A stretch of 64,000 nucleotides of DNA, taken from Burkholderiaceae bacterium (GTDB taxonomy: Bacteria; Pseudomonadota; Gammaproteobacteria; Burkholderiales; Burkholderiaceae_C). A program made the position numbers and the translations under genes. Shown here piece after piece: positions 9,501 to 17,756 of the stretch; the stretch's first letter is position 1; each line of letters starts with the position of its first letter. The stretch is taken from assembly GCA_017992055.1 (NCBI GenBank), contig JAGOPK010000002.1:248001-312000 (forward strand), read 5' to 3'. The notes beneath the pieces were generated by a model. The model was not told the DNA's origin. It worked only from the letters and a program-made list of their open reading frames with translations, and made no database searches.

Positions 9501-10311
9501 GCTCCAGCTCGTGGCCCGATTGCTCGGCCTGCGAGCGCGCCTGGTGCTCGCTGGTCACGTCCTGCATCACCACCAGCAGCAGCGGCCGGCCGTCGTCGGC
9601 GCTGACCCAGCGCGGGAACTGGCGGAACCAGCGCCACTGGCCCTGCTGGTCGCGCAGCCGGCGCTCGGTCTGGTAGGTGCTGGGCTGGCGCCGGCCGTCG
9701 CGGGCCTCGAGCAGCTCGCTGCGGCCGCGCAGCACGCCCTCGTGATCCTCGGGCGCCATCAGCTGCAGCGGGTCCTGGCCGATCAGCGCCTCGGGCGGGC
9801 ATTGCAGGGCCGCGCACAGCGCCCGGTTGGCGGCCACCAGCACGAAGTGCTCGTCCTGCACCATCAGCGGCGCCGGCGAGTCCCACAGCAGCTGCACCAG
9901 CTCGGTGGTGGCGCCGGCGGCCAGCGGCGGCAGCAGCGGCGCCGGTGCATGCAGCGGCGCGCGCAGCACCCAGCCGTTGCCCACGCCACGCGACAGCGTG
10001 AACGGCAGCCAGGGGCCGCCGGCCAGGCGCAGGTTCAGCGTGGTGTCGGTGCCGGATTCGGCCCGACCGCCGCCCGGCTGGGCCTGGGCCAGCACGGCCA
10101 AGGCGGCCTGGCGGCTGGCGGGCTCGAGTGCGGCCAGCGCGGCCTCGGCGCCCTGCCCCGGCTCGCAGCCCAGGCGCTGGCTGGCGGCGCGGCTGCACCA
10201 GGCCAGGCGCCCGCGGCCGTCGAGCAGCAGCAGCAACTCGTCCACGCGGTCGAGCACGGCCAGCAGCTGGGCGTTGGACGGCGGCGTGGCATGGCGCGCA
10301 AGCAGGGGCAT
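6508..10311 (-). CDS. Giant multi-PAS sensor histidine kinase (HisKA_2 type)
   Basis: A 1267-residue soluble-looking kinase with no clear membrane segments. The first ~1050 residues are a string of about seven to eight PAS/PAC sensory domains; repeated NRALC, NRQFEVLLGLP, NEALAQLTGYT and NRSARRMFGG segments mark their starts. The HisKA_2 dimerisation domain has the phospho-acceptor His near residue 1072 in KEVHHRIKNNLQG. The ATPase follows with the N-box NELLTNAIKH (about 1174) and G-box SGLGLVRAL (about 1230). This family typically pairs with the ANTAR regulator encoded next. Signals cannot be read from sequence; some PAS domains could bind haem or flavin. Confidence 0.88.
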   Translation of the reverse strand: MPLLARHATPPSNAQLLAVLDRVDELLLLLDGRGRLAWCSRAASQRLGCEPGQGAEAALAALEPASRQAALAVLAQAQPGGGRAESGTDTTLNLRLAGGPWLPFTLSRGVGNGWVLRAPLHAPAPLLPPLAAGATTELVQLLWDSPAPLMVQDEHFVLVAANRALCAALQCPPEALIGQDPLQLMAPEDHEGVLRGRSELLEARDGRRQPSTYQTERRLRDQQGQWRWFRQFPRWVSADDGRPLLLVVMQDVTSEHQARSQAEQSGHELEHWFDLSPIGMLVYDAAGLVVRSNAAFEALVGQSPVLLHEAPSDLAQLLAWEGDGPHPDLRPDAPPLEVLATVTHPPASGGSGSSGQDGRRQRQRLRARLRAFRSEQGALRVMAVVEDRSLEDEHDLAQLEIGALMDTAGVGVATYEASRGWVNSRSARPGAAGGDGQAPAAGLPAGLQAIGREQVEPGSREAFERLQRALRDGQRVQVRYAVQVPELGTRWLLTRVEPGELTGGRAALSVVTLDVTEQEEAHRRSEQLLRELSTILEGTTAGIGYLRGEHLLRCNRQFEVLLGLPQGLATGARLDDLLPDAPAVRELLQRALAEEGRHETEFQQRAAVAADAVAGPQPARWLALSASRALADDGQPELVVVLTDVSRLKAQQVELEALARERELMFNLSDVGLSYLRQDRIARANEALAQLTGYTVGELQHMPLSALFEDEVAHQQLLPQQQQALDSAGLWRGERRLRRRDGRLLWVQVSKRRVDDNDAGAGLICSYVDVDERRRAREAVQLQAERTRAILDSVLVGIVTVGDGGIEWMNRSARRMFGGELADFVGEPIAIVATADADHPLRATHYQRSLSDGQAETFECRLRGRDGREFWVVGNAVVTGRDSAGRGTGGVAGPGQQITFALLDIERRRQAEFSIAQAQASLQRIIETAPLAIALFDAASGRVLRLNQMAAMFFGRPVEAVLGRVPDEWFAPADAAVLRADLDAARRRADGDGGHDAGHDGGLRRELSRPSRSDEPGLAETRIWDMRIITLDSAGAEPQLLLVASDVTEQRAAEQARFEAAISQREMLVKEVHHRIKNNLQGVAGLLQQTAARRPEVAPLISEAVGQVQAIAQVHGLQVGVSGPLRVKPLVEAITASVQRTFGREVQVQVEGLAPHRFALPEAESIPIALTVNELLTNAIKHSTPGPTPIVCALLFEEARLTVAIRNPGQLRAGFSLAQVPPGVSGLGLVRALLPRRSATLTLAQAGVEVEARVVLVPPSISLLEPL

Positions 10312-10378
10312 GCGGGCAGTTTAGCCCGCGACCTTTGCTGCTCTGCAGCGGTGCCGCCCGAGCGCCGGGCCGCCCCAA

Positions 10379-10427
10379 GCCGGGCGGCCAACCCGCCCGG
10401 CGGGTGGTGCCGCGTACCCGCGGCACC
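10379..10427 (-). other. Two adjacent perfect hairpins between the HDOD gene and the PAS kinase gene
   Basis: On the plus strand GCCGGGCGG / CCGCCCGGC (10379-10401, 5-base loop) is followed after 4 bases by GGTGCCGCG / CGCGGCACC (10406-10427, 4-base loop). Both stems are perfect 9-mers. They lie just after the HDOD stop and about 70 bases before the kinase start. A terminator or processing signal for the HDOD transcript is the plain reading. ANTAR proteins recognise paired hairpins, but these loops are shorter than the six-base ANTAR loops. Confidence 0.45.
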
Positions 10428-10443
10428 GGGTGCTCCAGTCAGC

Positions 10444-11649
10444 TCAGTCGAGCTGGCGGGCGGCGACCAGCGAGCGCAGCACGGCCCGGTTGACGGTGGG
10501 CAGCGACATCATCAGCGCGTCGGCGCTGTCGCGCAGGTCGAACAGCGCGCCGGCCTCGACGGCCTGCACCAGGTTCAGATAGGGCTGGTGCGGGCCGCTC
10601 TGCGACACCAGGGCGGCGCGCACGGCCTCGCTGGTGGGCACGGTGGCCAGCAGGCTGTCGAAGGGCTGCTGCATCAGCCGGTCGAGCAGCGAGAACACGC
10701 CGCAGATGAACAGGTCGCCGCGCTGCTCGTCGTCGGCGCCGGTCTCGCGGCCCAGTTCCTCCATCAGCAGGCCGCGGCGCACCGCGGCATAGATCACCGG
10801 CTTCAGGTTGGCATCCTTGCTGCCGGCGGCCAGCAGCAGGGCCAGCCAGCGCTTCAGGCGCTGGTAGCCCAGCATCATGATGGCGTGGCGGAACGAGCTG
10901 ATCTCCACCGACAGGCCGAAGGCCGGCGAGTTGATGTAGCGCAGCAGCCGGTAGGCCATGGTCGGATCGTTCTTCATCACCGCCTCGAGCCGGTCCGGCG
11001 GCTCGCCACGGTCGACGCGGTTGATCAGCTCGACGATGGCCTGCAGCTGCGGCTGGGCCTGGGCGGCGCGCGCGGCCGGCGCCGAGGCCGGCGCGGCATC
11101 GTCGATGGGCCAGCCCAGCACCGCATAGGCGCCGCGGCCGAAAGCATCGTTCATCTCCAGCAGCGTGCGCACGCCGGACTGCACATGCGGGATGGTGCGC
11201 GACACACCACCGGGCGGCGGCAGGCCGTCGCGGCGCTCGTCGGCCAAGTCGATGATGGAGTACGAGAAGCAGGGCAGCAGCTCGCGCGGCAGCGGCGCCA
11301 GCGGCCGGCCCTTGATCAGCAGGGTGTTGCCGGCGCGGTGCAGCACCTGCAGCGCCAGGCCATGCTCGGCCTGGCCGGCGATGAAGGCCGGCACCTCCAG
11401 CATCAGGTGCGGCGGCAGCTCCAGCTGCAGCATCTGCGCCAGCAGGGCCTCGCCGGCCAGGTTGAGCGACAGCCGGCCGGCATTCGCCGGCCAGGCCTCG
11501 CCCAGCACCGCCAGCAGCGCGGCGGCATCGGGGGCCTGGTCGGGGCCGGCAGGAAACACCGTCAACCGCAGCGCGGTGATGTTGCGGTGGCGGTCGATCA
11601 TCGGCGAGTAGCCGAGGGCCAGCTGGCCGAGCACGGGATGGTCGTTCAT
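10444..11649 (-). CDS. HDOD-domain signalling protein with degenerate EAL-like N-terminus
   Basis: A 401-residue protein. The C-terminal half (about 200-390) is an HDOD domain: NDPTMAYRLLRYINSPAFGL, then SFRHAIMMLGYQRLKRWL. HDOD domains relate to HD phosphodiesterases but lack the metal-binding residues. The N-terminal half resembles the degenerate EAL domain of the YuxH family, without recognisable catalytic motifs. Such proteins act as scaffolds in motility and c-di-GMP signalling. It follows flgL by 57 bases on the same strand, so a flagellar link is likely but inferred. Confidence 0.8.
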   Translation of the reverse strand: MNDHPVLGQLALGYSPMIDRHRNITALRLTVFPAGPDQAPDAAALLAVLGEAWPANAGRLSLNLAGEALLAQMLQLELPPHLMLEVPAFIAGQAEHGLALQVLHRAGNTLLIKGRPLAPLPRELLPCFSYSIIDLADERRDGLPPPGGVSRTIPHVQSGVRTLLEMNDAFGRGAYAVLGWPIDDAAPASAPAARAAQAQPQLQAIVELINRVDRGEPPDRLEAVMKNDPTMAYRLLRYINSPAFGLSVEISSFRHAIMMLGYQRLKRWLALLLAAGSKDANLKPVIYAAVRRGLLMEELGRETGADDEQRGDLFICGVFSLLDRLMQQPFDSLLATVPTSEAVRAALVSQSGPHQPYLNLVQAVEAGALFDLRDSADALMMSLPTVNRAVLRSLVAARQLD

Positions 11650-11706
11650 CAGGGGGGCAGTGTGCGCCAGCCGTGGCGCGGACAGGGGCAGAGCCTACTA
11701 CGCCGG

Positions 11707-12909
11707 CTACTTGATGTAGTCCAGCAGCGACATGCGCTGCACCATCGCATAGCTCTGCAGCGCCGCCTGGTAACCAGTCTGCTGGTTCTGGAAGTCCGAC
11801 AGCACCTGCACCATGTCGGCGTCCTCGGCGCTGGACTGCACGGTGGCGGCCCACAGCGCGCGGTCCTGGTTGCGGTTGTCCAGCGCATCCAGCCGGGTCA
11901 GCGTGGCGCCGGCGTCGGCGCGTGCGGCCTGGAACTGCGACATCACCGCATCCAGGTCGCGCAGGCCGGTGTTCACCGCCTGGGCCACCTCGGTGCCGGT
12001 GGCATTGACATCGGACAGCGCGGCAATGGCCTTGTCCAGCGCGGCAAACGGGCTCAGGTTGGACTGCGACGGCGTGACGTCGAAGCTGTCGCCATTGGCC
12101 GGGTCGCCGCTGATGACCATGCTCATGCCGTCGATCTCGATGGCCCGGCCCGAGGCAAAGGGCTGGGCTGTCAGCGCCGTGGCCGCGCCGTCGCGCAGCA
12201 CGCTGTAGGTCATGCTGCCCGAGCTGTTGTCGAACACGATCTGGTAGCTGGAGGCGGTGTTGGCCGAGGGGTCGGTGACATGGCCGGCATTGATCCAGGA
12301 CTGGCCCGAGTTGGGCGTGCCCGGCGCGGTGACGAACACGCCATTGCCTGAGCGCGCCGACAGCCACACCGCCTCGCCGTCCACCGTGGTCGGCATGGGC
12401 TCGCGCGACGAGGCCTGGGTCTGGCCGGCGGCGGCGGCCGAGACCACGCCGGAGGCATAGTCGATGAAGGGCACGGTGTCGGCGCTGTTGCCGGCGAACA
12501 CATAGCCGCCGGCGCCATTGCTCTGGTTGGCCAGCGACATCAGCTGCTGGCGCACGTTCTTCAGCTGCTGCACCTGGGCCAGGCGCTCACCCGGCGTGTA
12601 GCTGGCATTGCCGGCGGCGACCAGGGTCTCGCGCGCGTCCTGCAGCCGGTCGACGGCCTGGCCCAGCGAGCCTTCGGCCAGCTCCATGGCGGCGCGGCTG
12701 GCGGCCACGGCGCGCTGGTCGGCCTCGATGCGCTGCTGGGCGATGAAGGCCCGCTCGGCACGGGCGGCGCCGGTGGGGTCGTCGCTGGGCCGGCTGATGC
12801 GCTTGCCGGTGGTCATCGCGGTCTGCAGTTCGGCCAGGTCGCGCTGGCGCTTCTGCAGCTGGCTGATGCCTTCCTCGAAGCGCCAGGAGGTCGAGACACG
12901 CATCGTCAT
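11707..12909 (-). CDS. flgL: FlgL, hook-filament junction protein
   Basis: A 400-residue flagellin-like protein with the conserved N-terminus RVSTSWRFEEGISQLQKRQRDLAELQTAMTTGKR... and a helical C-terminus ending YQAALQSYAMVQRMSLLDYIK. FlgL (HAP3) joins the filament to FlgK and is exported by the flagellar type III system. The start could be Met1 (12909) or Met3 (12903). It is the last structural gene of the flgB-L series and lies 41 bases after flgK. Confidence 0.93.
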   Translation of the reverse strand: MTMRVSTSWRFEEGISQLQKRQRDLAELQTAMTTGKRISRPSDDPTGAARAERAFIAQQRIEADQRAVAASRAAMELAEGSLGQAVDRLQDARETLVAAGNASYTPGERLAQVQQLKNVRQQLMSLANQSNGAGGYVFAGNSADTVPFIDYASGVVSAAAAGQTQASSREPMPTTVDGEAVWLSARSGNGVFVTAPGTPNSGQSWINAGHVTDPSANTASSYQIVFDNSSGSMTYSVLRDGAATALTAQPFASGRAIEIDGMSMVISGDPANGDSFDVTPSQSNLSPFAALDKAIAALSDVNATGTEVAQAVNTGLRDLDAVMSQFQAARADAGATLTRLDALDNRNQDRALWAATVQSSAEDADMVQVLSDFQNQQTGYQAALQSYAMVQRMSLLDYIK

Positions 12910-12950
12910 CGTGGTTCACCCATGTGGTGTGTGAGCGCCGTCCGTCCGGC

Positions 12951-14939
12951 TCAATTGCCGACCATGCCGATCAGCGAATCGAGCAGGGTCTGGGCGGTCT
13001 GCAGGATCTTGGCGGCGGCCTGGTAGCCCTGCTGGTGCTGCAGCAGCCGGGCCACCTCCTCGTCGACATTGACGCCGGTGACGGCCTGCACCGCCTCGGT
13101 GGCCAGCGACAGCGAGGTCGCCGTGGCATCGGCGGCGCTGCTGGTGCTCTGGGCGCGCACGCCGATCTGCGCAAACAGCGCCGCCCAGGCCTCGGCGGCG
13201 GTCTCGCCGTCCACCAGCTTCAGGCTGGCCAGGCCGTCCAGCGTCAGCGCATTGCTGTTGTTCGAGGCCGGCGCGGCGGTGATGCTCAGCGAGATGCGGT
13301 CGCCGGCATGAGCCGTGGGATCGCCGGGCCAGGCCGCGTCGGCGACCTTGGGCGCGCCGCTCAGCGTCAGCTCCAGGCCGTTCCACTGCAGCGGCGTGCC
13401 GGGCGTGAACGTGCCGTTGCCGATGACGCTGCCGCTGCCGTCGGTGACCTCGAACAGCATGTTGCGGCCGCTGCTGTCGGACGGGTCCATGCCGGTGAAG
13501 CGGATGTTGGCCGCGGCGTAGGGCACGCTGGGGCTGTCGGCGACGTCGATGGCGCTGATCTGCATCGTGCCGTGGTTGCCATTGGCCACCACCGCCGTCA
13601 TCGGGCCGGCGGCGGCCAGGCCACGCGGGTTCTTCAGCGCCAGCTCGGCGCTGGCGGCGATGTCGCTGACGCCCTGCACCAGAAAGCTGTCGCCGGTCTG
13701 CGGCGCGGTGCCGGCGATGGTGAAGCGCAGGCCGTCGTAGACATCGCCGCTGGCGATGCTCACCGCCGTGGCACCCGGGCCATCGGCCAGGCGCGTGACC
13801 AGCAGGCGCGAGCTGTCGGCCGGATCGCCGGTAACGCGGTATTCGCTGGCCTTCAGCGCCGAGACATCGGCACGCTCGATCTCCAGCGCGGCCAGCGGCT
13901 GGCCGCTGCCGTCCACCGCATTGGTCGAGGCCGGCAGCGCGCGTGGCGGCGACAGCGTGAACAGCGCCGTGCCGGGCGTGCCGCTGAGGTCCAGGCCGCG
14001 GGTCTGCTGCTCGTTGAGCGAGCCGGCCACCGCGGCGACGAACTGGCCCAGGCGGTTGCGCGCGTCGTTCAGGTCGGTGTTCTGGAAGCGCAGCAGGCCG
14101 CCGATCTTGCCGCCCTGCACGAAGTCGTCGGCCAGCAGCGTGAGCTCGCCGCCGACCTCGATGCCGATGCCCGCGCGCGTGGCATCGTAGGGATCGGGCT
14201 TGAGCACCACGGTGCTGGCCACCGTGCCCACCACCAGCGACTGGCCGGTGGCCACGAACACCGAGACCTGGCCGTCCGAGGCCTGCACGGTCTGCACGTC
14301 GATCTGCTCGGCCAGGCGCTGCACCAGCAGGTCGCGCTGGTCCAGCAGGTCGTTGGGCTGGTGGCCGGCGCCCACCGCGATGCCGATCTGGCGGTTCAGG
14401 TCGGCGATCTGGCGCGCATAGCCGTTGACCTCGCTGACCGAGCCCTTCAGGTCGCTCATCACATTGGCCTGCAGCGCCGTCACCAGCTCGCCGGTGTTGC
14501 GCGCGGCGCTGGCAAAGTCCTCCAGCCGGCCGACCACGGCCTGGCGCGCCGACAGGTCCGACGGCGTGGCCGCCAGGTCGGAGAAAGCGTTGAAGATCTC
14601 GGTGGCCGCATAGCCCAGGCCGGCCTCGCCGCCGGTGAACACGTTCTCCAGCTGGCGCTGCAGGTCGGCCGCCGTGGCATCGGCCGCCGCCGCCGACTGC
14701 AGGGCCTGCACGCGGTCGGTGAGAAAGGCATTCGCCGCGCGCTGCACGCTGGCGATGGTCACGCCGCGGCCCAGGTAGCCGACGCCGGTGTCCTGCGCCG
14801 ACATCGTGGCCTGCACATTGGTCTGGCGCGAATAGCCCTCGGTGTTGGCGTTGGCGATGTTGTGGCTGGTGGTCTGCACCTGCCGGTAGGCGGTGAACAG
14901 GGCCTGCGAGCTGAGGGACAGCAGCGAGGAGGCGCTCAT
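12951..14939 (-). CDS. flgK: FlgK, hook-filament junction protein
   Basis: A 662-residue HAP1 protein. The N-terminus (SSLLSLSSQALFTAYRQVQTTSHNIANANTEGYSRQ) carries the rod/hook family signature NxxNANTxGYxRQ. The C-terminus (GVNVDEEVARLLQHQQGYQAAAKILQTAQTLLDSLIGMV) is the matching helix. It is longer than E. coli FlgK (about 547 residues), the difference lying in the variable surface-exposed middle. FlgK caps the hook before FlgL and filament assembly. Confidence 0.95.
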   Translation of the reverse strand: MSASSLLSLSSQALFTAYRQVQTTSHNIANANTEGYSRQTNVQATMSAQDTGVGYLGRGVTIASVQRAANAFLTDRVQALQSAAAADATAADLQRQLENVFTGGEAGLGYAATEIFNAFSDLAATPSDLSARQAVVGRLEDFASAARNTGELVTALQANVMSDLKGSVSEVNGYARQIADLNRQIGIAVGAGHQPNDLLDQRDLLVQRLAEQIDVQTVQASDGQVSVFVATGQSLVVGTVASTVVLKPDPYDATRAGIGIEVGGELTLLADDFVQGGKIGGLLRFQNTDLNDARNRLGQFVAAVAGSLNEQQTRGLDLSGTPGTALFTLSPPRALPASTNAVDGSGQPLAALEIERADVSALKASEYRVTGDPADSSRLLVTRLADGPGATAVSIASGDVYDGLRFTIAGTAPQTGDSFLVQGVSDIAASAELALKNPRGLAAAGPMTAVVANGNHGTMQISAIDVADSPSVPYAAANIRFTGMDPSDSSGRNMLFEVTDGSGSVIGNGTFTPGTPLQWNGLELTLSGAPKVADAAWPGDPTAHAGDRISLSITAAPASNNSNALTLDGLASLKLVDGETAAEAWAALFAQIGVRAQSTSSAADATATSLSLATEAVQAVTGVNVDEEVARLLQHQQGYQAAAKILQTAQTLLDSLIGMVGN

Positions 14940-14967
14940 CGTCGTCGGGGCTCAGGTGCGGCCGGGC

Positions 14968-15864
14968 TCAGGCCAGGTCGCGCTGCAGGCGCTGCGTGGT
15001 GTCGATGACCCGCGCCAGCTTGGTGGCGTACTGCGGATCGGTGGCATAGCCGCCGTTCTGCAGACCCTGGGCGAAGGCCTTGGCATTGGCGCCGGCCTTC
15101 AGCGCGCCGGCGTAGCGCGGGTTCTCGCCGATCAGCCGCGCATAGTCGGCAAACGACTCGGCATGGCTGGCATAGGCGCGGAACTTCTGCACCACCTTCT
15201 GCGCCTGGCCGTTGATGACCTCGGTGGTGGTGACATCCACCGTGGGCCCGTTCCAGCTGCTGCCGGCCTTGATGCCGAACAGGTTGTTCGAGCGCGTGCC
15301 GTCGCGGCCGATGATCTCCTTGCCGCCCCAGCCGGTCTCCAGCGCCGACTGCGCGATCATGAAGTTGGCCGGAATGCCGGTGGCGCGCTCGGCCTTCTGC
15401 GCGGCCTCGGTGTGCTGCTCGACAAACGCCGCCGCCGAGCCCTTGGGCACGCGCGGCGTGTCGGCGCTGGTGCGCACCGCCGGCAGCGCGGCATTGGCCG
15501 GCTTGCTCTCGGGCTGCACGCCCATCTGGCGCTCCAGCTGCTTGGCGATCAGCTCGGCCAGGCCGCCGGGCTTGCCGGCGCTGCCGCTCATCAGCTGGGC
15601 GTCCAGCATCTCGGTGCCCAGGCGCGTGCTGGCGTTGTCCATCAGACCGGCAGCGCCGGCCTCGCTGGCCGCGCGCATGCTCTTGAGCACCTGCTGCATG
15701 AACAGGGCTTCGAACTGCTTGGCCGCCTCGCGGGCGGCGTTCTTCGGATCCTTGGCGGCGCTGCGGCGCAGGCCGTCCAGCGCGCTGGCGTCGCTGGCCA
15801 GCGTCTGCTGCGGGCTCTGGCCGGCGCCACGCGCGGCCAGCACATTGTTCGGGATCGCAGCCAT
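14968..15864 (-). CDS. flgJ: FlgJ, rod-binding protein with peptidoglycan hydrolase domain
   Basis: A 298-residue two-domain FlgJ. Residues about 40-110 form the rod-binding domain (AREAAKQFEALFMQQVLKSMR... and MLDAQL). Residues about 145-298 are the beta-N-acetylglucosaminidase domain, with the catalytic Glu in AQSALETGWGGKEI and the NLFGIKAG motif. It is exported to the periplasm, caps the growing rod and opens the peptidoglycan. It starts 1 base after the flgI stop codon. Confidence 0.95.
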   Translation of the reverse strand: MAAIPNNVLAARGAGQSPQQTLASDASALDGLRRSAAKDPKNAAREAAKQFEALFMQQVLKSMRAASEAGAAGLMDNASTRLGTEMLDAQLMSGSAGKPGGLAELIAKQLERQMGVQPESKPANAALPAVRTSADTPRVPKGSAAAFVEQHTEAAQKAERATGIPANFMIAQSALETGWGGKEIIGRDGTRSNNLFGIKAGSSWNGPTVDVTTTEVINGQAQKVVQKFRAYASHAESFADYARLIGENPRYAGALKAGANAKAFAQGLQNGGYATDPQYATKLARVIDTTQRLQRDLA

Positions 15865-15865
15865 G

Positions 15866-17038
15866 TCAGATCACTTCAAGCTCGGCGTTCAGGGCACCGG
15901 CACTCTTCATCGCCTGCAGGATGGCCAGCAGGTCCTGGGGCGTGGCGCCCAGCGTGTTCAGCGCGCGCACCACGTCGGCCAGCCGCGCGCCGGGCGGCAG
16001 CTGCATCAGCGCCCCGCCCTGCTGGGTGATGGCGATGTCCACCTTCTCGGTCTTGGTGGTCTGGCCCTGCGAGAACGGCGCCGGCTGACTGACCTGGGGC
16101 GTGGCGTTGACGGTCACCGTCAGCGCGCCATGCGCGACCGCGCAGGTGCCCAGGGTCACCGATTCGTTCATCACCACCGAGCCGGTGCGCGCATTCAGCA
16201 CCACCCGCGCCGCGGGCTTGGCCAGTTGCACGTCCAGGTTCTCCAGGTCGGCGACGAAGCCCACATGCTCGGCGGCGTCGGCCGGCATGCGCACCTTGAC
16301 CACCCGGCCATCCACCGCCTGGGCGGTGCCGCGGCCCTTGGCCTGGTTGATGGCATTGGCCACCGCGCGCGCGGTGGCAAAGTCGTTGGCCGCCACGTCC
16401 AGCTGCAGCCAGCCGCCGGGCGCCAGCGTGGTGGCCACGCCGCGCTCCACCGTCGCGCCCTCGGGCACGCGGCCGGCCGCCAGGTGGTTGATCTGCACCT
16501 TGGAACCGCCGGCCGAGGCGCCGGCGCCGCCGACGATGACATTGCCCTGGGCCAGCGCATAGATCTGGCCGTCGGCGCCCTTCAGCGCGGTGGCCAGCAG
16601 GGTGCCGCCACGCAGGCTCTTGGCATTGCCGGCCGAGGCCACGGTGACGTCCAGGCGCTGGCCGGGCTGGGCAAAGGGCGGCAGCTCGGCCGTGACCACC
16701 ACCGCCGCCAGGTTGCGCGGCTGCATCTGCGCGCCCGGCGGCAGCGTGATGCCGTGCTGCTGCAGATAGGCCGCCAGCGCCTGCGGCGTGAACGGCGCCT
16801 GCGTGCTCTGGTCGCCGGTGCCGTCCAGGCCGAAGATCAGGCCGAAGCCGGTGAGCTGGTTGCTGCGCACGCCCTGCACGCTGGCCACTTCCTTGATGCG
16901 CGCGGCCTGGGCCGGCCACACCAGGGCGGCGCAGCACAGGGCCACGCTGACGGTCAGCACCCAGCGCATCCAGCCGGGCGTGCTGTCGTCGCAGCCCGGG
17001 ATGTCGAGAAAGTCGTCGGCGCGGCGGTCGCGGGGCAT
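15866..17038 (-). CDS. flgI: FlgI, flagellar P-ring protein
   Basis: The periplasmic P-ring subunit. The mature part begins ARIKEVASVQGVRSNQLTGFGLIFGLDGTGD, which is highly typical. The C-terminus contains the conserved region of ring subunits (GARLADVVRALNTLGATPQDLLAILQAMKSAGAL). A Sec signal peptide (MRWVLTVSVALCCAALVWPAQA) starts at an internal ATG at 16969. The upstream ATG at 17038 has a better ribosome-binding site (GAAGG) and would add a 23-residue n-region, so the true start is uncertain. Confidence 0.93.
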   Translation of the reverse strand: MPRDRRADDFLDIPGCDDSTPGWMRWVLTVSVALCCAALVWPAQAARIKEVASVQGVRSNQLTGFGLIFGLDGTGDQSTQAPFTPQALAAYLQQHGITLPPGAQMQPRNLAAVVVTAELPPFAQPGQRLDVTVASAGNAKSLRGGTLLATALKGADGQIYALAQGNVIVGGAGASAGGSKVQINHLAAGRVPEGATVERGVATTLAPGGWLQLDVAANDFATARAVANAINQAKGRGTAQAVDGRVVKVRMPADAAEHVGFVADLENLDVQLAKPAARVVLNARTGSVVMNESVTLGTCAVAHGALTVTVNATPQVSQPAPFSQGQTTKTEKVDIAITQQGGALMQLPPGARLADVVRALNTLGATPQDLLAILQAMKSAGALNAELEVI

Positions 17039-17054
17039 GGCAATGGCCTTCAGA

Positions 17055-17756
17055 TCAGATCGGCAGCACGTTGAGGAAGAAGCGGCCCAGCCAGCCGATG
17101 CGCTGGGCTTCTGCGGCCTGGCCGCGGCCACGCTGCTCGACACGCACATTGGCGATCTGCGTGCTGGCGACCTGGTTGCCCGGGGCGATGGAGCGCGGAT
17201 CGACCTGGCCCGAGAAGCGCAGCACGTCGACATTGGCGTTGACGCCGATCTGCTTCTCGGCCGACACGATCAGGTGGCCGTTGGGCAGCACCTGCACCAC
17301 GGTGGCGGTGATGGTGCCGCTGAAGTCGTTGCTGTTCTCGGTCGTGCCCTTGCCTTCGAAGGTGTTGCTGCTGGCGCCGGTGGCGGTGGCCCGGGTCAGC
17401 GCCGAGTTCTTCAGAAAGGGCAGCGCGCTGACCGTGGCGCTGACATCGCCCGTGCGGTCCAGCGTGCTGGTCGAGCGCTGGGTGGCGCTGACCTTCTCGA
17501 TGATCTGCACCGTCAGCGTATCGCCGACCAGGCGCGCGCGGTGGTTCTCGAACAGCGGCCGGTAGACCTCGGAGCGGAAGATCGCGCCATTGGCCGACGG
17601 CGCCGGCTGCGCCTGGACCAGTTGCGGCTGCGGCTGCGGCAGCGCGGCCGTGGGCAGGGCCAGCTCGACCTCGGGCTGGCGCAGCATCGGCAGGGCGCAG
17701 CCGACCAGCGACGGGCCCAGCAGCAGGCACAGCAACAGGCTCAGGCCGGCGCGCAT
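17055..17756 (-). CDS. flgH: FlgH, flagellar L-ring lipoprotein
   Basis: A 233-residue outer-membrane L-ring subunit. Lipoprotein signal [20 protein letters not shown] ends in a lipobox with Cys20. The conserved segments GAIFRSEVYRPLFENHRARLVGDTLTV and NGHLIVSAEKQI are present. Its ATG overlaps the flgG stop (TGATG), indicating coupling. Confidence 0.95.
   Translation of the reverse strand: MRAGLSLLLCLLLGPSLVGCALPMLRQPEVELALPTAALPQPQPQLVQAQPAPSANGAIFRSEVYRPLFENHRARLVGDTLTVQIIEKVSATQRSTSTLDRTGDVSATVSALPFLKNSALTRATATGASSNTFEGKGTTENSNDFSGTITATVVQVLPNGHLIVSAEKQIGVNANVDVLRFSGQVDPRSIAPGNQVASTQIANVRVEQRGRGQAAEAQRIGWLGRFFLNVLPI

Noticed and set aside
10379-10427. ANTAR antitermination site
   Set aside because: Stems fit loosely, but loops are 4 and 5 bases instead of six and no terminator overlaps, so only listed as generic hairpins.
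5827-12351. A 2174-codon open frame on the plus strand
   Set aside because: It is antisense to the PAS kinase, HDOD and flgL genes, composed of Gly/Gln/Ala/His/Arg-rich shadow sequence typical of high-GC antisense frames, with no recognisable domain.
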